Of a stretch of 64,000 nt of DNA, positions 56,412 through 64,000 are shown piece by piece. The position numbers and the translations under genes were made by a program. Source of the stretch: Herbaspirillum robiniae (GTDB lineage Bacteria > Pseudomonadota > Gammaproteobacteria > Burkholderiales > Burkholderiaceae_D); contig NZ_NJGU01000018.1 of NCBI RefSeq assembly GCF_002213415.1, positions 25,667 through 89,666 of the forward strand, read 5' to 3'. Position 1 is the stretch's first letter. Each line of letters begins with the position of its first letter. The notes beneath the pieces are model-generated. The model saw only the letters and a list, made by a program, of their open reading frames with translations, ran no database searches and had not been told where the DNA came from.

Positions 56412-57050
56412 CTAGACGCCCATGTAGCGTCCCGGCCGGTGGTTCAATGCGATCAGCAGGTTGATGGTGGCCACGCCCAGCACCGATGCCGCCACCCTTT
56501 GCGGCTCGACCACCAGCAAGGCGGCCAGCACGATGGCGACGTCGGTCGCCATCAATACCCAGCCGGCGCGCCAGCCGCAACGCTGCTGCAGGTACAGCGC
56601 CACGACATTGATGCCGCCCAGGCTGGTGCGGTGCCGGAACAGCGCGATGAAGCCCATGCCCATCACCAGCCCGCCGATGACGGCAATGTAGAAGGGATTG
56701 ATGCCAGCCAGGCCTTGTCCGCCGGCGCCGTGCAACAGGCGCGTGTGCAACTCGGCGAACGCCGAAATAAGCAGCACGCCGATGAAGGTGCGCAGGGTGA
56801 AGTTCCAGCCCATACGCGCCATCGAGAGCCAGTAGAACGGCAGGTTGATGACGAAGAACACCAGCCCGAATTTCCAGCCCTGCGCATACGACAACAGGAA
56901 CGAGATGCCGGCGGTGCCGCCGGTGAGGATGCCGGCCTGCCTGTACAACGCCAGCCCGAAGGAAATCAGCAGCGTGCCGGACAGCACCGCGACCACATCG
57001 TCGATGCGCGAATGCGGCACCGATGCCGTGACTTGCGCGCTCGCGTTCAT
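56412..57050 (-). CDS. YitT-family membrane protein, copy 2
   Basis: This 212-residue YitT-family membrane protein, with about six helices, has GTLLISFGLALYRQAGILTGGTAGISF, INLPFYWLSMARMGWNF and FRHRTSLGGINVV, and ends ALNHRPGRYMGV. Several blocks match copy 1 at 38476, so they are paralogues. Its start overlaps the dadA-like stop by 4 bp, and the D-arginine-dehydrogenase-like gene follows 15 bp later. The context suggests transport of amino acids or their products. Confidence 0.9.
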   Translation of the reverse strand: MNASAQVTASVPHSRIDDVVAVLSGTLLISFGLALYRQAGILTGGTAGISFLLSYAQGWKFGLVFFVINLPFYWLSMARMGWNFTLRTFIGVLLISAFAELHTRLLHGAGGQGLAGINPFYIAVIGGLVMGMGFIALFRHRTSLGGINVVALYLQQRCGWRAGWVLMATDVAIVLAALLVVEPQRVAASVLGVATINLLIALNHRPGRYMGV

Positions 57051-58372
57051 GAGAAACGATTCCAGCGGTAAGGCGCGCAATCGATGGCCGGCGCACGCCC
57101 GGCGACCAGGTCGCACACGATCTGCGCGCAACCGCCGGCCATGGTCCAGCCCATGGCGCCGTGGCCGCAGTTGAGCACCAAGTTGGCGTGGCGGCTGGCG
57201 CCAAGCACCGGGATGCCGTCCGGCGTCATCGGCCGCTGGCCGATCCAGCGTTGCGGCCGGCAATGCGTCAGTTGCGGATAGATGCGGCGGGCGAAGGACT
57301 CCAGCGCGGCGAAGCGTTTCTCGCCCAGCGCCTCGCTGCCGCGCGGGCCGATGTCGGCAAAACCGGTGAAGCGCACCACGCCGCGGCCGAAACCGGCCCA
57401 GGCGATCTTGTCGGCCAGCGACACCGCCCCCACGGCCGGCTCGAAATCCTCTTCATGGTGGAAAGTGATCGAATAACCGGTGACCGGATAGATCGGCAAG
57501 TCATAGCCCAGCGGCTTGAGCAAAGACGCCGAGGCCAGGCCGGCCGCCATCACCACGGTGTCGGCCTTGACCACGCCCACGCTGTGCTGCAGTTCGACAC
57601 CGGCGATGCGGTCGCCCTTGACCAGCAGGCGCTGCACCGGGGCATTGAAGTGAAAATGCACGCCCAGCGCCTGCGCGCGTTGCAAGGCAGCGGCCGTGTA
57701 TTCGCGGGCGTTGCCGGTGCCGTCGTTGGGGCAATACACGCCTTGCTCGAAGCGCTGGCCGGCCTGTTGCAGCAGCGGCTCGATCTGCGCCAGGCCGGCG
57801 GCATCGACCTGCCGCACCGGCTCGCCGGCTGAGGCCAGCATGTCTTTCTCGATCGCCCGCGGCGACTGGCCCTGTTGATAAAGATAGAGAATGCCGCGTG
57901 CCGCGCCGCCATACAGTGCGGGCGCAACGCCGTTACCGCGCGCGGCGGCGAAATGCACGTCGCGCGAATACGCCGACAGCGCCAGCGCGGCGCGCGAATC
58001 GCGCTCCCACTGCGCGGCTGAACTATGGCGCCAGAATTGCCAGCCCCAGCGCCACAAGGACGGACTCATCGGGCGCGTCACGCCCAGACCGTCGGCCTTG
58101 CCGAACAGGCTCTTGACGAACACGCCCAGCGCGCCGGGCTCGGCCCAGCTGAAGCAATGCCCCGGCGAGATCAGGCCGGCGTTGGCGAAGCTGGCCCCCT
58201 GAGCCGCTTCCGACGCCGCCTCGTACACCTCCACGCGATGGCCGGCCTCGGCCAGCGCCAGCGCGGTGGAAACGCCGACCACGCCGGCGCCGATCACGAT
58301 CACATGCTGTGCCGCAGGCGCGGCTTCGGCCGGCCTCGCGGCCGACAAATCTGCACGCTTCATCTCAGGCAT
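57047..58372 (-). CDS. dadA: D-amino acid dehydrogenase
   Basis: The 441-residue FAD enzyme has the loop VIVIGAGVVGVSTALALAEAGHRVEVYEA, then ASFANAGLISPGHCFSWAEPG typical of DadA, and the FAD tail VLNCGHGAMGWTMAGGCAQIVCDL. It oxidises D-amino acids to 2-oxo acids and passes electrons to the membrane quinone pool. RidA, encoded 18 bp upstream, would deaminate its imine products. The N-terminal 20 residues are an Ala-rich extension before the Rossmann strand. Confidence 0.9.
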   Translation of the reverse strand: MPEMKRADLSAARPAEAAPAAQHVIVIGAGVVGVSTALALAEAGHRVEVYEAASEAAQGASFANAGLISPGHCFSWAEPGALGVFVKSLFGKADGLGVTRPMSPSLWRWGWQFWRHSSAAQWERDSRAALALSAYSRDVHFAAARGNGVAPALYGGAARGILYLYQQGQSPRAIEKDMLASAGEPVRQVDAAGLAQIEPLLQQAGQRFEQGVYCPNDGTGNAREYTAAALQRAQALGVHFHFNAPVQRLLVKGDRIAGVELQHSVGVVKADTVVMAAGLASASLLKPLGYDLPIYPVTGYSITFHHEEDFEPAVGAVSLADKIAWAGFGRGVVRFTGFADIGPRGSEALGEKRFAALESFARRIYPQLTHCRPQRWIGQRPMTPDGIPVLGASRHANLVLNCGHGAMGWTMAGGCAQIVCDLVAGRAPAIDCAPYRWNRFS

Positions 58373-58390
58373 CCGTGATTCGTTGTTCCC

Positions 58391-58741
58391 TCAGACGGCG
58401 GCGACGACCGCCACTTCCACGTCCAGGCCCGGCAGCATCAGCAAGGCTTGCACGCAGGCGCGCGCGGGCGCGTGGCCGGACGGGATCCACTGGTCCCACA
58501 CGGCATTGAAGGCGCCGAAATGGTCGGGGCTGGAGAGCCACACATTGGCGCTGACGATCTGCTCGCGCGCGATGCCTTGTGCTTTCAGTTGCGCATCGAC
58601 CTTGGCCAGCACTTCTTCGGTCTGCTGGGTGATGGACGCGCCGGCGTTGTCCGGCACCTGGCCGGAGACGAAGGCGAAGCCGTTGGCCACCACCAGTTGG
58701 CTCATGCGGGTATTGGTATTGAAGCGTTGGATCTGGGTCAT
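58391..58741 (-). CDS. RidA-family enamine/imine deaminase
   Basis: The 116-residue YjgF/YER057c/UK114 protein hydrolyses reactive enamines and imines, such as those made by amino acid oxidases. MTQIQRFNTNTRMSQLVVANGFAFVSGQVPDN is the family start, and PARACVQALLMLPGLDVEV carries the Arg of the active-site cleft. Placed between an amidase and two D-amino acid oxidases, a role in clearing their imine products is well supported by context. Confidence 0.93.
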   Translation of the reverse strand: MTQIQRFNTNTRMSQLVVANGFAFVSGQVPDNAGASITQQTEEVLAKVDAQLKAQGIAREQIVSANVWLSSPDHFGAFNAVWDQWIPSGHAPARACVQALLMLPGLDVEVAVVAAV

Positions 58742-58793
58742 GAAATTCTCTGCAATGAAAATGAATTGAAAACGAAATGCGATGCCGCTTGCC

Positions 58794-60314
58794 TCAGACC
58801 GCCGGCCCGCCGGCCGATGCCTGCCCTTGCGCGCCCTCGCCGGGAGCTGCGGTGACGATGGACTTGAGCGGCGCGTTGACGCTCCTGAGCTTGTCCAGGT
58901 CTGGACGCGGGCGGCGCAGCTGCGCGCTGCCGGCGAAGGCGCTCTCCAGCGCGGCGGCGCAGGCCAGCACATGGGCGTCGGCACGGAAGGCGCCGGTCAC
59001 CTGCAGGCCGAAGGGCATGCCGCGATGGTCGCTGCCGCAGGGCAGCGAGATCGACGGGTTGGTCGCCAGCGTCACCACGTAGGTCAGCGCCAGCCAGCGG
59101 TAGTAGTTCTGCAGCGCCACGCCGTTGACTTCCTTCAGGTACAGCTCGCTCCAGGGGAAGGGCGAGACCGGCGTGGTCGGCGACAGGATCAGGTCGTAGC
59201 GCTCGTAGAGCTGCTGGAAGCGGCGGAAGATGCGGGTCTGCTCGCCGGCGGCCCAGGCGCTGTCGGCCAGCGTCATGGCCGCGCCCATCTCGTAGTTGGC
59301 GCGGGTGTTGGGGCCCAGCGAGGACGGGTCGCGCCGGTAGGCGGCCTCGAAACCGGCCACGAAGCTCTCGGCGCGGATCACGTCGAAGCAGCGGTGGGCC
59401 TCGCCCATGTCGATCTCGACCGGCTCGCACACAGCCACCATGGCGCCGATGGCGGCCATCTTGTCGCGGAACACCTGGCGGATGCCGTCGTCGACCTCGC
59501 ACACGCCGAAGTCTTCGGTGTAGCCGATGCGCAGGCGCGAGAGATCGACCTCGGGAAGTGCTGCGAACGGATCCTCGCCCAGCGGATAGCTCAACGGATC
59601 GGTCATGTGCATGCCGGCGGTGGCGCGCAGCTGCAGCACGGTGTCGGCGACGTCGCGCCCCATCGGGCCGACCACCGAGATCGGCGTCCAGCCGAGCAGC
59701 TTGCGCTCGCTGGGCACCAGGCCCGGGGACGGGCGGAAACCCACCACGCCGCACTTGGCCGCAGGAATGCGCAGCGAGCCGCCGGTGTCCGAGCCCGAGC
59801 ACAGCGGCAGCAGGTCGGCCGCCAGCGCGGCGGCCGAGCCGCCTGACGAACCGCCGGCGTTGAGCATCGGATTGAACGGATTGCCGGTGGCGCCCCACAC
59901 CACGTTGCGGCTGTTGGCGCCGGCGCCCATCTCGGGCACGTTGGTCTTGCCGGCGACGATGGCGCCGGCCGCGCGCAGTCGCGCCACCAGGGCGTTGTCG
60001 CGCGCCGGCACGTTGTTGCGGTAAATGGCCGAGCCGTAGGTGGTCAGCAGGCCCGCGGTTTCTTCCAGGTCCTTGATGCCGATCGGCAGGCCGTGCAGCA
60101 GGCCCAGCGGCTTGCCGTCCACCACCGCCTGCTCGGCCGCCTTCGCCTCGTCGCGGGCGCGCTCGAAGCAGGTCGCCGTCACCGCGTTGATGTGCGGATT
60201 GATGTCTTCGATGCGGGCGATGCAGGCATCGAGCAGTTCGACCGGGGAGAGCTGCTTGCCGCCGATCAGCCGGCGCAGTTCGACTGCGCTTTTTTCAACG
60301 ATAGTGTCTTGCAT
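58794..60314 (-). CDS. amidase-signature hydrolase
   Basis: The 506-residue amidase-signature enzyme has the Ser-cisSer-Lys triad at Lys81 (PIGIKDLEE), Ser156 (NAGGSSGGS) and Ser180 (GSDTGGSLR), with the expected 75/24 spacing. It hydrolyses an amide, possibly a D-amino acid amide or N-acyl compound, feeding the downstream dehydrogenases. It lies 52 bp before ridA and 19 bp after the MFS gene, in one operon. Confidence 0.92.
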   Translation of the reverse strand: MQDTIVEKSAVELRRLIGGKQLSPVELLDACIARIEDINPHINAVTATCFERARDEAKAAEQAVVDGKPLGLLHGLPIGIKDLEETAGLLTTYGSAIYRNNVPARDNALVARLRAAGAIVAGKTNVPEMGAGANSRNVVWGATGNPFNPMLNAGGSSGGSAAALAADLLPLCSGSDTGGSLRIPAAKCGVVGFRPSPGLVPSERKLLGWTPISVVGPMGRDVADTVLQLRATAGMHMTDPLSYPLGEDPFAALPEVDLSRLRIGYTEDFGVCEVDDGIRQVFRDKMAAIGAMVAVCEPVEIDMGEAHRCFDVIRAESFVAGFEAAYRRDPSSLGPNTRANYEMGAAMTLADSAWAAGEQTRIFRRFQQLYERYDLILSPTTPVSPFPWSELYLKEVNGVALQNYYRWLALTYVVTLATNPSISLPCGSDHRGMPFGLQVTGAFRADAHVLACAAALESAFAGSAQLRRPRPDLDKLRSVNAPLKSIVTAAPGEGAQGQASAGGPAV

Positions 60315-60333
60315 GAAATCCTCGTGATTGAAG

Positions 60334-61548
60334 TCAGGCCGGCTGCACTTGCACCGACGTCTTTTGGGTGCGGATGAACAGGCTCACCAGCACCGAGAAC
60401 ACCGCCGCGCCGATCAGGAAACCGAACGCGTAGTCGTAGCTGGCGAAGGCGCTGACCAGGAAGCCGATCACCAGCGGCGAGATGAAGCCCGCCACCTGCC
60501 CGCCCAGGTTGACCATGCCCACGCCGCTGCCGATCAGGCTGGCCTGCAGCATCTTGGTGGGCAAGGCGATACAGGTGGCCAGCACGAAGGACTTGAAGAA
60601 ATAGGCCAGGCACTGGTAGGCGATCACGCCGCCCACGCTTTGCGCGGTGTACATGCAATAGACGAAGACCGCGGTCAGCACCGAGCTGGCGATCAGCAGC
60701 ACGCGCTCGCGGCCGTCGAAGAAGCGCACCATCACCCAGCCGCCGATGGCCGTCGAGATGCCGGCCATGATGTAGGGCAGCGGCAGCAGCATGCCGACCG
60801 ACTTCAGGTTCAGGCCGCGCACGGTCATCAGGTAGGTCGGCATCCAGGAGTCCAGGCCCTTGTTGATGATGGACAGGCCGAACCACACCGCCACGATCTG
60901 CCACATCAGCGGCATCTTCATCAGGTCGGCGAAGGCCTTCTTGTTGATGGCGCGGTTCCCGTCGCCGGCCACCTTGGCCGGGCGCACGCAGAACCAGTAC
61001 ACCAGCGCGAACACCAGGCCGGCGATGCCGATGTAGTGGAACACGTTGCGCCAGCCGAACTGCAGGATCATCGGCGCGATGATCAGCGGCGCCAGCATGC
61101 TGCCGATATAGTTGGAGGACATCAGCAGCGACGACATCTTGGGCCGCTCGTCCTTGTCGAAGGTCTCGGCCACGCCCTTGACGCTGGCCGCCGGGAACGC
61201 GCCCTCGCCGATGCCGAAGATGAAGCGGATCACCACCAGGCTGGTGATGGACCAGGCCATGCCGGTCACGCCGGTGAATACCGACCACAGCAGGATGGAG
61301 ATCACGATCACCGGGCGCGAGCCGTAGCGGTCGGCCAGCCAGCCGCCCGGCAACTGCAGCAGCGAATAGCCGAGGAAGAAGCTCGACAGCAGGATGCCCA
61401 GGTCGGACGGCTTGAGCTGGAATTCGCTGGCGATGTGGGTGGCGGCGAAGGTGATCGCCGCGCGGTCGATGTAGGAGACGCACCAGCCCAGGTACAGCAG
61501 GACCAGCACCATGTATTTGTATTTGCTCGTATGCAACGCAGCGTTCAT
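60334..61548 (-). CDS. MFS transporter (ACS family), first gene of the D-amino acid operon
   Basis: The 404-residue 12-helix carrier has YKYMVLVLLYLGWCVSYIDRAAITFAATHIA and GYSLLQLPGGWLADRYGSRPVIVISI, the MFS loop 2-3 signature. FIFGIGEGAFPAASVKG follows, as in the ACS family. It probably imports the amide or amino-acid-derived substrate used by the amidase. The promoter should lie in the 202-bp region shared with the divergent LysR gene. Confidence 0.9.
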   Translation of the reverse strand: MNAALHTSKYKYMVLVLLYLGWCVSYIDRAAITFAATHIASEFQLKPSDLGILLSSFFLGYSLLQLPGGWLADRYGSRPVIVISILLWSVFTGVTGMAWSITSLVVIRFIFGIGEGAFPAASVKGVAETFDKDERPKMSSLLMSSNYIGSMLAPLIIAPMILQFGWRNVFHYIGIAGLVFALVYWFCVRPAKVAGDGNRAINKKAFADLMKMPLMWQIVAVWFGLSIINKGLDSWMPTYLMTVRGLNLKSVGMLLPLPYIMAGISTAIGGWVMVRFFDGRERVLLIASSVLTAVFVYCMYTAQSVGGVIAYQCLAYFFKSFVLATCIALPTKMLQASLIGSGVGMVNLGGQVAGFISPLVIGFLVSAFASYDYAFGFLIGAAVFSVLVSLFIRTQKTSVQVQPA

Positions 61549-61715
61549 GACGAATCCCTTGCTTGACGAAACGATGCCGCCCCGGATCCGTCCGGCAGCG
61601 GGCGCCTTCCCCGGCCTGTTGCGCAGGCGAGCCGGGAAGTTCGCCTGTGCCGCAACATGGATTCATCCTAAGCCCGCGCATGGTTTGCCACAAGAACAAG
61701 TTTTCGAATAATCGA

Positions 61716-61744
61716 TTGCCGAAACGGCAAACCATTCCTACAAT
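61716..61744 (+). promoter_or_regulatory. LysR promoter with palindromic -35, leaderless start
   Basis: TTGCCG (61716-61721), exactly 17 bp, TACAAT (61739-61744). Counting 7 bp from the -10 places +1 at 61751, the A of the LysR ATG. The -35 is one arm of the perfect palindrome TTGCCG-aaa-CGGCAA (61716-61730), a candidate autoregulatory site. Confidence 0.75.
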
Positions 61745-61750
61745 GCCCCT

Positions 61751-62671
61751 ATGTCCTCCATCCATACCCGCGTGCTGCAGGAAACCGCCGTGCGCTACTT
61801 CCTCGAAGTGGTGCGGCGCGGCTCCATCACCGAGGCCGCGGCCACGCTCAACGTCGCCTCTTCGGCCATCAGCCGCCAGATCGCGCGGCTGGAGGACGAG
61901 CTCGACACCCAGCTGTTCGACCGCGTCTCGCGCGGCATGAAGCCCAACGCCGCCGGCGAGCTGCTGGCCGCGCACGCGCTGCGCATGCAGCTGGAGGCCG
62001 AGCGCATCGGCAACGAGCTGGCGGCGCTGAAGGGATTGCGGCGCGGCGAGGTGAAGCTGGCCTGCACCGAGGGCTTCGCGCTGGAATTCGTCCCCAGCGC
62101 CATCGAGCAGTTCCGCCGCCAGCACGGGGGCATCCGCTTCCAGCTGTCGGTGGGCAATGCGGTGCATGTGGCGCAGCAGATCCGCGAAGGCGCGGTCGAC
62201 CTCGGGCTGACCTTCACCATGGCGCCCGATCCCGACATCAAGGTGGAGTTCGCGCAGAACGCGCCCATCCTGGCGGTGATGCGGCCCGACCACGAACTGG
62301 CGCACCGCAAGCAGGTGGTGCTGTCCGAACTGGTGGCCTATCCGCTGGCCATGCCGCAGAAGAACATCACCATGCGGCGCCTGATCGACGCCTGCTGCAG
62401 CCGCCGCAACATCCTGCTGGAACCGGTGCTGGCGGCCGACTCCATCAGCGCGCTGCTGTGCTTCGTGATGGCCGGCAACGGCATCGGCTTCTCCGCCGGG
62501 CTGCCGATCCGCAAGCTGGTGCAGGCCGGCCAGCTGGCGGCGCTGCCGATCAAGGACAAGGACATGAACACCCTGCAGCTGGAGATCCAGTCGCTGACCG
62601 GGCGCACCCTGCCGCAGGCGGCGCGCGCCTTCCTCAACGCGCTGACCACGCGCGCGATGGAAGACTACTGA
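61751..62671 (+). CDS. LysR-family regulator of the D-amino acid operon
   Basis: The 306-residue LTTR has its DNA-binding domain at 9-65: LQETAVRYFLEVVRRGSITEAAATLNVASSAISRQIARLEDELDTQLFDRV. The effector domain has LACTEGFALEFVPSAIEQFRRQHGGI. It is divergent from the MFS-amidase-RidA-DadA-YitT-DAO operon, its obvious target. No Shine-Dalgarno site exists; the promoter is placed so that the mRNA begins with the AUG. Confidence 0.93.
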   Translation: MSSIHTRVLQETAVRYFLEVVRRGSITEAAATLNVASSAISRQIARLEDELDTQLFDRVSRGMKPNAAGELLAAHALRMQLEAERIGNELAALKGLRRGEVKLACTEGFALEFVPSAIEQFRRQHGGIRFQLSVGNAVHVAQQIREGAVDLGLTFTMAPDPDIKVEFAQNAPILAVMRPDHELAHRKQVVLSELVAYPLAMPQKNITMRRLIDACCSRRNILLEPVLAADSISALLCFVMAGNGIGFSAGLPIRKLVQAGQLAALPIKDKDMNTLQLEIQSLTGRTLPQAARAFLNALTTRAMEDY

Positions 62672-62756
62672 GCTGCGCCGGACGGCCTCCGGCGGCGGGC
62701 GGCGAACTGTGTCATCCTGCGTGTTTTCGATTTTTCGTCAGACACAGGAGCCCGCC

Positions 62757-63344
62757 TTGAGCCATTTCCGTCCCGTCGAACTGCACCATGCCAGCCGCCT
62801 GATCAACCACGGCCCCACCGTGCTGGTGACCGCCGCCCACGGCGCACGCCGCAACATCATGGCGGCCGCCTGGTCGATGCCGGTCGAGTTCACGCCGCCG
62901 CGCATCGCGGTGGTGATCGACAAGAGCACCTTCACGCGCGAACTGATCACCGGCGGCGGCGGCTTCGGCATCATCGTCCCGGGCGCCGCGCTGATGGACC
63001 TGACCTATACGGTGGGCAGCAGCAGCGGACGCGAGTCCGACAAGTTCGAGCACTTCGGCATCGCCTCCGGCAACGGCCCGGTGCTGGGCATGCCGACGCT
63101 GGAGCAAGGCTGCGCGGCCTGGCTGGAATGCCGCTGGATTCCGGAGTCGCACAGCGAGAGCGCCTACGACACCTTCTTCGGCGAGGTGCTCTCGGCCGCC
63201 GCCGATGCGCGCATCTTTGCCGACGGCCACTGGAACTTCACGCCCGACAACGCCGACCTGCATACCCTGCATCACCTGGGCGCGGGTAAGTTCGTGACGG
63301 CGTCCAACCAGGTGCAGGCGCAGGAGCTGGCGGGCAAGCGCTGA
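62757..63344 (+). CDS. flavin reductase-like domain protein
   Basis: The 195-residue FMN-binding split-barrel protein of the flavin reductase family has GPTVLVTAAHGARRNIMAAAWSMPVEFTPPRIAVVIDKSTFTRELI, with the flavin-contacting Ser/Thr region, and FGIASGNGPVLGMPTLEQGCAAWLECRW. Members reduce flavins for monooxygenases or act as general FMN reductases. The TTG start at 62757 is chosen because CAGGAG lies 7 nt upstream. It is transcribed after LysR (85 bp), perhaps together. Confidence 0.87.
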   Translation: MSHFRPVELHHASRLINHGPTVLVTAAHGARRNIMAAAWSMPVEFTPPRIAVVIDKSTFTRELITGGGGFGIIVPGAALMDLTYTVGSSSGRESDKFEHFGIASGNGPVLGMPTLEQGCAAWLECRWIPESHSESAYDTFFGEVLSAAADARIFADGHWNFTPDNADLHTLHHLGAGKFVTASNQVQAQELAGKR

Positions 63345-63398
63345 GGCCGGATCGCATTCTTGCAAAGGCTTGCGAAGGCTTGCGCAGCCTTGCAACGC

Positions 63399-63667
63399 CA
63401 AAGTCAGGCATAGACGCAAAAACACCGCCGTCATCCTGACGAAAGTCAGGATCCAGTGTCGTTCGTCGGACATCGCTGCGCGACAAAAGACACTGGATCC
63501 CGGCCTGCGCCGGGATGACGGCGGATGAGTTTGACGCCGGAATGACGGCGGTGGAGTGATACTCCGCTGCCTTGGCGGGATGGCGCTACGCTCGAAGTGT
63601 CTAGGGCATACAGACGACGATACGTCCGCCCACCAAACAAACTGCCCAATACTGGCCACCACCGCAT
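63399..63667. repeat. 269-bp tandem direct repeat, copy 1
   Basis: Nearly identical to copy 2. It contains an imperfect 36-bp inverted repeat (arms starting CCGCCGTCATCC and ending GGATGACGGCGG) of the kind dispersed widely in high-GC betaproteobacterial genomes. It ends with a copy of the last codons of the gene that starts beyond the right edge, with its stop mutated (TGA to TGG). Confidence 0.85.
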
Positions 63668-63938
63668 CAAAGTCAGGCATAGACGTAAAAACACCGCCGT
63701 CATCCTGACGAAAGTCAGGATCCAGCGTCGTTCGTCGTGCATCGCTGCGCGACAAAAGACACTGGATCCCGGCCTGCGCCGGGATGACGGCGGATGAGTT
63801 TGACGCCGGAATGACGGCGGTGGAGTGGTACTCCGCTGCCCTGGCGGGATGGCGCTACGCTCGAAGCGCGTCTAGGGCATACAGACGACGATACGTCCGC
63901 CCATCAAACAAACTGCCCAATACTGGCCACCACCGCAT
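63668..63938. repeat. 271-bp tandem direct repeat, copy 2
   Basis: Differs from copy 1 at about ten positions, including a 2-bp insertion near 63867. It ends within the truncated gene, whose intact stop (63904-63906) lies inside this copy. Confidence 0.85.
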
Positions 63939-64000
63939 TGCGCACCGACCCGCTCACCACGAAGTCATGCGCGGCCTGGATGTCGTTGTGGAACCAGCGG
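63904..64000 (-). CDS. unidentified protein, C-terminal 31 residues
   Basis: Minus-strand frame entering from the right edge and ending WFHNDIQAAHDFVVSGS then VRNAVVASIGQFV before the stop at 63904-63906. It is too short to identify. It is judged coding because the frame is open to the window edge with natural codon use, and because the tandem repeat boundary cuts it. Part of its 3' end is duplicated at about 63632-63667. Confidence 0.6.
   Translation of the reverse strand, partial: RWFHNDIQAAHDFVVSGSVRNAVVASIGQFV

Noticed and set aside
63399..63938. CRISPR array
   Set aside because: Only two long units of about 270 bp with no spacer pattern and no cas genes.

Overview
The window is a high-GC betaproteobacterial chromosome segment, most likely from the Oxalobacteraceae (Herbaspirillum-like). 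That placement is an inference from protein sequence character and from the order folP-glmM, ftsH-rlmE-yhbY, greA-carB-carA and mrcA next to a tRNA. Genes are dense, with short gaps and many 4-8 bp overlaps. No phage, insertion sequence, integrase or CRISPR array is visible.

Positions 1-28.9 kb are mostly core genome. In order: the 3' end of an RluE-type pseudouridine synthase, a 56-residue Lys/Ala-rich exported protein, a DUF192 protein, rpsT, murJ, a SirB1-like protein, the ABC-F ATPase gene uup, mrcA (PBP1A), tRNA-Arg(CCU), two multi-haem cytochrome c genes, a phoB-like regulator, glmM, folP, ftsH, rlmE, yhbY, greA, carB, carA, a GlcG/HbpS protein, an NlpC/P60 hydrolase, a patatin-like lipoprotein, an orphan ParB-like protein and a YigZ protein. 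A 53-codon gene runs antisense over the end of yigZ. A pair of 'GCTAACAAAAT' palindromes lies between greA and carB.

Positions 28.9-63.3 kb form a catabolic and transport island of short clusters, each with its own regulator. They are: (a) an MFS exporter with a Cys-rich winged-helix regulator; (b) a MocR regulator divergent from an SMP-30/SDR/isocitrate-lyase-like operon, with the same promoter and operator layout recurring upstream of a solitary ABC substrate-binding protein; (c) an Rrf2 regulator with a thioredoxin-reductase-like flavoprotein; (d) an aromatic aminotransferase overlapping a YitT membrane protein, and MFS carriers; (e) an SAF-domain dehydrogenase-like gene divergent from an unrecognised 287-residue protein and a LysR regulator; (f) a probable D-apionate pathway (MFS, ApnO, RuBisCO-like OiaX, DUF1537 kinase OiaK, FadR-type regulator); (g) a LysR regulator and an L-2-keto-3-deoxyarabonate dehydratase-like gene; (h) a six-gene operon (MFS, amidase, RidA, D-amino acid dehydrogenase, second YitT, D-arginine-dehydrogenase-like oxidase) facing a LysR gene with an apparently leaderless transcript; (i) a flavin reductase.

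The right end is a tandem duplication of about 270 bp. It carries a dispersed-type palindrome and a copy of the 3' end of the truncated last gene. The strongest less-expected signals are the duplicated MocR promoter architecture, the RuBisCO-like apionate cluster, the leaderless gene starts, the antisense HigA-like mini-gene and the two repeat structures.
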